Below are positions 34,552 through 40,121 of a DNA stretch of 40,121 bases, one piece after another (position 1 is the stretch's first letter; every line of letters begins with the position of its first letter). This DNA is from Nanobdellota archaeon (GTDB taxonomy: Archaea > Nanobdellota > Nanobdellia > Pacearchaeales > GW2011-AR1), in contig JADFRY010000008.1 in NCBI GenBank assembly GCA_022561055.1, positions 1 through 40,121 on the forward strand, read 5' to 3'. The position numbers and the translations under genes were made by a program. The notes under the pieces are model-generated. The model searched no databases and was not told the DNA's origin. It saw only the letters and a program-made list of their open reading frames with translations.

Positions 34552-37079
34552 CACCAAAGAATATAGATGAAGAAAAAATTGAGAAGGAAATAGAGAAGTT
34601 AGAGGAAAAGCGGAGAGAGAAGGAGCAGATTGGGGAAGAGAAAGGCGTGGCAGGTACTGAAATTGTCGAAGAGATGGAAAAATCTTACATAGATTATGCG
34701 ATGTCTGTTATTGTTCAGAGAGCTTTACCTGCTGTCGAAGATGGTTTGAAGCCAGTGCACAGAAGAATTTTGTATGCCATGTATAGTGTTGGGTTGGATG
34801 CGAGCAAGCCTACGAAAAAGTCAGCGACGGTTGTTGGTGAAGTATTAGGAAAATATCATCCTCATGGAGATGTTGCTGTTTATGATGCTTTAGCGAGAAT
34901 GGCCCAGGATTTTTCTTTAAGATATCCTTTGATTCATGGTCAAGGAAATTTTGGTAGTCTGGATGGAGATAGTCCTGCAGCAATGAGGTATACTGAGGTA
35001 AGGTTGAGTAAGATTTCAGAAGAGTTATTGACAGATATTGAAAAAGAAACAGTGAAAATGGTTCCTAATTTTGATAATTCTGTTAAAGAGCCAGAGACGC
35101 TTCCTGCAAAGTTGCCGAATCTTTTGCTTAATGGTGCGACAGGAATTGCTGTCGGGATGGCTACTAATATTCCTCCACATAATTTAACTGAAATTTGTGA
35201 TGCAATTATTGCTTATATTAACAAGCCGGAAATTAGTGTAGAGAAACTAATGGAAATTGTAACAGGTCCTGATTTTCCGACCGGGGGTTATGTGGCTGGT
35301 GCTGGAATTCAAGACATGTATAAAACTGGCAAAGGAAAAATAATAGTCAGGGGAAAGACGACAACAGAAGAAAAGAAAGGCAAGCCCTCGATTGTAATTA
35401 CAGAAATTCCTTACATGGTTAATAAATCTAGTTTGGTTGCCGATATTGCAAGACTTGCCAGTGCAAAAAAGTTGCCTGATGTTTATGATTTAAGAGACGA
35501 GTCTGCTAAAGGAAAAGTCAGGATTGTTCTTGATTTGAAAAGAGGGGCTAATCCCAAGTTTACTTTGAATAAGTTGTATGCATTGACGAGGCTGCAAGAT
35601 AGGTTTGACGCGAACATTCTTGCGCTGGTTAAAGGAAAGCCCAGAGTTTTGAGCTTAAGAGATATTATGAGGGAGTATGTTGAGTATAGGAAGCTGGTTG
35701 TTACGAGAAGATGTGAGTTTGAGCTAAGAAAGGCAGAAGAAAGACTTGAGATTGTTCTTGGTTTGCTTATTGCTTTGAAAAACATTGATAAAATTGTGGA
35801 GTTAATTAAAAAATCTAAGAATATTTCTGATGCTCAAGAAGGATTGATTAAGAAGTTTAAATTAACTCAGAGACAAGCGAAGGCTGTTTTGGAGACGAGG
35901 TTACAACAGCTTACGAGCATGGAGGATAGCAAGCTTAGAGATGAAGAAAAGAGACTGAAAGAGGCAATTGCTTATTTGAAGAAGCTTCTCGGAAGTTTTC
36001 AGGAAATTTTGTCTGTCATTAAAAGAGAAGTTCAAGAACTGAAAAAGAAGTATGGCGATGATAGAAGGACAAAAGTTACGAAGAGTTTTGCAGAAATTAA
36101 AGAGAAAGATTTGATTGAGAAAAAAGATGTTGTTATCATGATGACATTTTCTGGTTATATTAAAAGGATAGATGTGAGTGCTTATAGGGAGCAGAAGAGG
36201 GGCGGTGCAGGCGTTAGTGGAGCTGGTTTGAAGGAAGAGGATTTTGTTAAACGTTTGATAACGTGCTCGACTCATGATTATTTATTGTTCTTTACTTCGA
36301 GAGGCAGAGTTTATTGGTTAAAAGCTCACGATGTTCCTGATAGCGCGAGGCAAAGCAAAGGAAGGTCAATTGTTAATTTGCTTAATTTAAGAGATGAAGA
36401 AATTGTGAATGTGAGAGATGTGAAAAACTTTGATGAGGACTATTTGATGTTTGCAACTAAAAAAGGAATTGTGAAGAGACTGCCGTTGAAAGATTTGGCA
36501 AAGCCGAGAAGTACTGGCGTTCGTGTGATGAACTTGCCTGCCGATGGCTCTGATTCTATTATTAATGTGTGTCGTATTAGAGAAGGGCAAGAAGTCTTAT
36601 TGATAACAAAAAAAGGACAAGCTATAAGATTTAATTCAAAAGATGCTAGGAGTATGGGCAGGGCAAGTTATGGTGTCAGAGGAATTGATTTGTCTAGAGG
36701 AGATGAAGTTGTTGCCCTTGAGCCTGTTTTTAAAGAAGACAAAACCACAATTTTAACAATAACAGAGAAGGGGAGTGGCAAGCGTTCGGCTTTAGAACAA
36801 TATAGGAAAACATCGAGAGGAGGAAAAGGCGTGATTAATTTGAGAGTTAGTGAAAAGACAGGACCAATTGTCCGTTCTCTTTCTGTAGAGAACAAAGATT
36901 CTATAATAATAACAACAACCAAAGGAATGATTATAAGAATAAACATGAAGCAACTTAGAGTCATGGGAAGAGCGACTCAGGGAGTTAGAATTGTCAGGCT
37001 AAAGCCTGGCGATAAAGTTGCCGATGCTGTTAAGATTCCTAGAGATCCCGAAAATCTTCAAATTAGTAATGAAGTATAA
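34548..37079 (+). CDS. gyrA: DNA gyrase subunit A
   Basis: [30 protein letters not shown], catalytic Tyr region [14 protein letters not shown]-terminal GyrA-box [10 protein letters not shown]. Confidence 0.96.
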   Translation: MTPKNIDEEKIEKEIEKLEEKRREKEQIGEEKGVAGTEIVEEMEKSYIDYAMSVIVQRALPAVEDGLKPVHRRILYAMYSVGLDASKPTKKSATVVGEVLGKYHPHGDVAVYDALARMAQDFSLRYPLIHGQGNFGSLDGDSPAAMRYTEVRLSKISEELLTDIEKETVKMVPNFDNSVKEPETLPAKLPNLLLNGATGIAVGMATNIPPHNLTEICDAIIAYINKPEISVEKLMEIVTGPDFPTGGYVAGAGIQDMYKTGKGKIIVRGKTTTEEKKGKPSIVITEIPYMVNKSSLVADIARLASAKKLPDVYDLRDESAKGKVRIVLDLKRGANPKFTLNKLYALTRLQDRFDANILALVKGKPRVLSLRDIMREYVEYRKLVVTRRCEFELRKAEERLEIVLGLLIALKNIDKIVELIKKSKNISDAQEGLIKKFKLTQRQAKAVLETRLQQLTSMEDSKLRDEEKRLKEAIAYLKKLLGSFQEILSVIKREVQELKKKYGDDRRTKVTKSFAEIKEKDLIEKKDVVIMMTFSGYIKRIDVSAYREQKRGGAGVSGAGLKEEDFVKRLITCSTHDYLLFFTSRGRVYWLKAHDVPDSARQSKGRSIVNLLNLRDEEIVNVRDVKNFDEDYLMFATKKGIVKRLPLKDLAKPRSTGVRVMNLPADGSDSIINVCRIREGQEVLLITKKGQAIRFNSKDARSMGRASYGVRGIDLSRGDEVVALEPVFKEDKTTILTITEKGSGKRSALEQYRKTSRGGKGVINLRVSEKTGPIVRSLSVENKDSIIITTTKGMIIRINMKQLRVMGRATQGVRIVRLKPGDKVADAVKIPRDPENLQISNEV

Positions 37080-37113
37080 TTATTCTTAAATATGGTCTGT
37101 TAGTTGGTGATTC

Positions 37114-37417
37114 ATGACTGAAAGAATTGTAGAGTTTTTCTGAAGGAGTAGATTATGTTGCTAGAGGAGATATAGAAGTTTCGGTGCCAGAGGCTGGAGA
37201 TTATCTAAAAGTAAGTGGTGATAGGGAGTTTTGCGTTTCTAGTTGGGGGCTTGGTCCAGAAATAGTTAGGGAATTTGTTCTGACTGATGGTGCTCTTTAT
37301 TTGAGGTGGCAGCATAATGGAAAAGATAGTACAAGATGTATTGGTTTAGTTGGTGATGTTATTGAAGCGAGAGCTTGGGTAGATGAAGTTAATTCTCGCT
37401 ATCGAAGTGCTTCTTAG
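37114..37417 (+). pseudogene. Hypothetical small protein interrupted by apparent single-base frameshift
   Basis: MTERIVEF from ATG 37114 (TATA-like TTAAATAT 28 bp upstream) continues in the +1 frame as SEGVDYVARGDIEVSVPEAGDYLKV... if one T of TTTTT (37135-37139) is removed. The track gives only GTG 37184-37417. Confidence 0.55.
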
Positions 37418-37431
37418 TTGATTAGATAGGT

Positions 37432-37665
37432 TTAAGTGCAAACTCTTGCAATTATGGAGAAAAATATTGCCACTATTATAGCAATTACGACTAGTATAAT
37501 ATTTGTGATAATTATCCATTTTTTGCTTTCCTTTTTTCCTGTGGTGTATTTGTTGACCAAATAGATAAGACCTATGAGGATTGCTAAGATTATAACAAAT
37601 CTGTTTAATGAAAAGAGGTTCCAGCAATAAGGATCTGAGAAATCTGGTATTCTTATGACTGGCAT
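37432..37665 (-). CDS. Small membrane protein, 77 aa
   Basis: Two hydrophobic segments (FVIILAILIGLIYLV, IIITNIILVVIAIIVAIFFS). Confidence 0.6.
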   Translation of the reverse strand: MPVIRIPDFSDPYCWNLFSLNRFVIILAILIGLIYLVNKYTTGKKESKKWIIITNIILVVIAIIVAIFFSIIARVCT

Positions 37666-37755
37666 TTTAAGTTTCTATATATTTAGATAGTATTGGGGTT
37701 TATTTAAGTTTTAGGAAATGAGTAGGTTTAAATAAGGTTATTTTTTATATTTTTT

Positions 37756-38715
37756 ATGAGAAAAGCAAATAGATTAATTGGCGCAGGACTTATTGGTTTA
37801 GCCGGAGCTTTATCCGGTTGTGGAGAAAGAACTGAAACTGTGGATACAGGTTTGGAAGAGAAAATTGTAGAGAATGCTCAGCCTACTGGCTTAGAAATTA
37901 GTGAAGCAAATCAATTTCTTAGAGCATTCCCAGATGAAATTCCAGGAATTGAGAGTGTTGAAAAATATGAAACTCCTGGAGCAGATCAGACTATTGTTCA
38001 TATTAGACAGAGGCATTATTTTAATCCTGATAATCTACATATTCATAGAGTAATTAATGAAGAGATAGAAAGTCTTAGAGAAAGTATCAAGGAATTTGAA
38101 GAGGATTTTCCTGAAGAAGCTTCTGAAATGAGACGGGCTATTAATAGGTCAATTGAAATTGGCAGGTTAGGAGTTAGAGAATATTTTACTGAAGTAATCA
38201 ATGTGCAAAAAAACATATTTCAAAGTTTGATTTATTTACAAAAGGAAATTGGACTTGGAGAAACGAGAGTGGAAGGAGTTCATAGAGACTATGAAGAAGA
38301 AAAATTAATGGACCACATAAACCTGATTTATGCTGAGGTTATTAATAAGGGCTATTTTACGAAGGAAGAGGCCGAAGAGAAGGAAGTAGTCTTCCTCGGA
38401 GGGGCAGCTCATATGTTATGGTCAAGAGGTATGATCGATATTAAGCCTGCTGAAACAAAAGAAGCTAATCTTAAAGCTTTAGAAGTTTTTCTTGATAGTA
38501 ATTCTTCTGCATCAGAAAGAGAGAAATATTCTAAGAAGATTAGAGAAGACGTTTTCTTAGATTTAGTTGATGCAGGAGGAGAGAGATATTCAGTAGTCGT
38601 TTATGGAGCATTACACGATTGGAGAGATAATATTAATGAGTGGAATAGAGATAATCCAGATAATAAATTCTCTCTTATAACTATGACTCCTTACGGGATT
38701 GAGGGAGATAAGTAG
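37756..38715 (+). CDS. Putative lipoprotein, possibly TraB/ChaN-like
   Basis: Signal + lipobox-like LAGALSGCGE; TIVHIRQRHYFNP, EGVHRDY, VVFLGGAAHMLWSRGMIDIKPAE, VVYGALHDW. Confidence 0.65.
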   Translation: MRKANRLIGAGLIGLAGALSGCGERTETVDTGLEEKIVENAQPTGLEISEANQFLRAFPDEIPGIESVEKYETPGADQTIVHIRQRHYFNPDNLHIHRVINEEIESLRESIKEFEEDFPEEASEMRRAINRSIEIGRLGVREYFTEVINVQKNIFQSLIYLQKEIGLGETRVEGVHRDYEEEKLMDHINLIYAEVINKGYFTKEEAEEKEVVFLGGAAHMLWSRGMIDIKPAETKEANLKALEVFLDSNSSASEREKYSKKIREDVFLDLVDAGGERYSVVVYGALHDWRDNINEWNRDNPDNKFSLITMTPYGIEGDK

Positions 38716-38748
38716 GTTTAAATAGGGGTTTTTGATGGGTTTTTTAAG

Positions 38749-39033
38749 ATGGATAGAGATAAAGTTATTGAATGCTTAAGTACACTAGTAGGAGATTCAG
38801 AAGGAACTCTTACTACAGGAAATTTTTCTGCGCTTAGAGGAGTTATTGAAAATCAAATATTTCCTGCCGTCAGTAAGCTAGGAGTTGATGTTAGTAGTAT
38901 TAGAACAGATTACAATATTGAATTGGTACAATCCAGCGGCGGTCCGGATAATCCATCGGAAGGAAGGCTTTCTTATATTAAAGGACATCTTAGAGCATTA
39001 TTAGAAGAAGTTAGGAGATACACACCTCAATAA
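38749..39033 (+). CDS. Hypothetical protein, 94 aa
   Basis: Open frame. Confidence 0.55.
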   Translation: MDRDKVIECLSTLVGDSEGTLTTGNFSALRGVIENQIFPAVSKLGVDVSSIRTDYNIELVQSSGGPDNPSEGRLSYIKGHLRALLEEVRRYTPQ

Positions 39034-39105
39034 ATACCTTTAAATACCCTCAATTTATCAAATAGCTATTAAGCGGTTATTCGTTAGGCATTGGATTGAT
39101 AGTAT

Positions 39106-39228
39106 ATGGAAGTTAAGAAAGAAGATAGGATAAGTATTGAGTACAGAGAAAGGTTCGAGGATGATCAGGTTTTCGATAGTTCTTTAATAGTAAGTAATTG
39201 TAAGGAGGTTAGTTTGAATGGGAAATAA
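39106..39228 (+). pseudogene. 40-aa ORF resembling the N-terminus of an FKBP-type peptidyl-prolyl isomerase
   Basis: MEVKKEDRISIEYRERFEDDQVFDSSLIVSNCKEVSLNGK*; FKBP-like 'I.Y...F.D..VFDSS' then stop. Confidence 0.45.
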
Positions 39229-39478
39229 AATTTATGTAGGAAATTTGGCTTTTAGTGTGACTAATGATAAACTGAAAGAGCTCTTTTCTAAGTTTGGAGA
39301 GATAAGTGAAGCGACAGTCATCACAGACAGGTTTTCTGGTAGGTCTAAAGGATTCGGATTTGTTACTTTTAATAACGATGAAGATGCTAAGAAAGCTGTT
39401 GATGAGATGAATGAGAAAGAATTTGAAGGCAGAGCTATCAAGGTTAGTGAAGCAAGAGCAAGAGAAGACGAAAGGTAA
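39218..39478 (+). CDS. RRM-domain RNA-binding protein
   Basis: KIYVGNLAFSV (RNP2), KGFGFVTF (RNP1); upstream TAAGGAGG. Confidence 0.95.
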   Translation: MGNKIYVGNLAFSVTNDKLKELFSKFGEISEATVITDRFSGRSKGFGFVTFNNDEDAKKAVDEMNEKEFEGRAIKVSEARAREDER

Positions 39479-39568
39479 AAAGTAAAAAGAGGTGTTTGTT
39501 TTTTTATTTTTTAGATTTTTATTTTTTTAGTATAATAATTCTTATAAACATAGTCTCTATTTAGTCAC

Positions 39569-40121
39569 ATGCCTAATGAGAGTGCATATGCTGCCGCAGG
39601 AGTTAATGTAATACTTGGAGAGACCGCTTCTGAGATTTTTTATAATGCGGCGAAACAAACATGGGATAATCGGAAAGGGAGATTAGGAGAGGTTATTGTA
39701 CCGTATGATGATTTTTCTGGAGTAAGAGCAATTGATGTTTCTAATCTTCCGAAGGGTACACTCATGAACATTGGTTTTGATGGTGTTGGAACGAAGATGG
39801 AGATTGCTGAGAGAGTTGGTGATCATAGAACCATTGCTTTCGATTTAATTGCCATGGTTTGCGATGATGCTGTTGTTAGAGGAGCTGAGCCTGTGCTAGT
39901 GGGTTCTATTTTAGATGTTAATTCTCTAGGTAAGGATGATGAAACCCATATTGAAAAAATAAGGCAATTAGCGGAAGGATATGTCAAAGCCGCCAAAGAG
40001 GCTAATGTTGCTATAATAAATGGAGAGATAGCTGAACTTGGAGGCAGGGTTAGAGGGCATGGTGATTTTAATTATAATTGGGGTGCAGGACTCGTTTGGT
40101 TTGCTAATAGAGATAGAATGC
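39569..40121 (+). CDS. purM: Phosphoribosylformylglycinamidine cyclo-ligase (PurM), truncated by window end
   Basis: Open to the window edge, so missing from the ORF track: MPNESAYAAAGVNVILGE...LMNIGFDGVGTKMEIAERVGDHRTIAFDLIAMVCDDAVVRGAEPVLVGSILDVN...GYVKAAKEANVAIINGEIAEL. Confidence 0.88.
   Translation, partial: MPNESAYAAAGVNVILGETASEIFYNAAKQTWDNRKGRLGEVIVPYDDFSGVRAIDVSNLPKGTLMNIGFDGVGTKMEIAERVGDHRTIAFDLIAMVCDDAVVRGAEPVLVGSILDVNSLGKDDETHIEKIRQLAEGYVKAAKEANVAIINGEIAELGGRVRGHGDFNYNWGAGLVWFANRDRM

Noticed and set aside
35901-36275. 124-aa minus-strand ORF inside gyrA
   Set aside because: Antisense to conserved gyrA; no recognisable motifs.
1-40121. CRISPR array
   Set aside because: No regularly spaced repeat-spacer pattern seen; the 38-45 bp repeats are kilobases apart and carry hairpins with variable stems.

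Overview
The window looks like an AT-rich archaeal chromosome segment. Markers are Rpo7, Spt4, S24e, S27ae, L7Ae, S28e, L24e and Kae1, plus an intron-containing tRNA. Bacterial-type gyrB/gyrA and many short orphan ORFs suggest a DPANN (Pacearchaeota/Woesearchaeota-like) lineage; that placement is inference. From left to right it holds: a truncated YcaO + SagB-type dehydrogenase + DUF2268-like peptidase cluster (candidate azoline RiPP locus); a transcription/ribosomal operon; scpA; hisS beside tRNA-His; an accessory stretch (rhomboid, beta-lactamase-like hydrolase, GNAT, winged HTH, and a five-gene operon of four tiny HTH-like proteins plus a Swt1-type HEPN protein); tRNA-Glu; an EgtD-like methyltransferase; an intron-containing tRNA-Ile(UAU); housekeeping genes; a 1.2 kaa NHL/Myxo-Cys surface protein; Kae1; L7Ae/S28e/L24e; a gyrB...gyrA cluster; an RRM protein and a 3'-truncated purM. 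Strongest candidates for something undescribed are the tandem mini-HTH/HEPN operon (13604-15069), the YcaO/SagB/peptidase cluster at the left edge, and a dispersed ~40-45 bp hairpin repeat present three times. All homology calls are by motif recognition from the translated sequence; no search was run.
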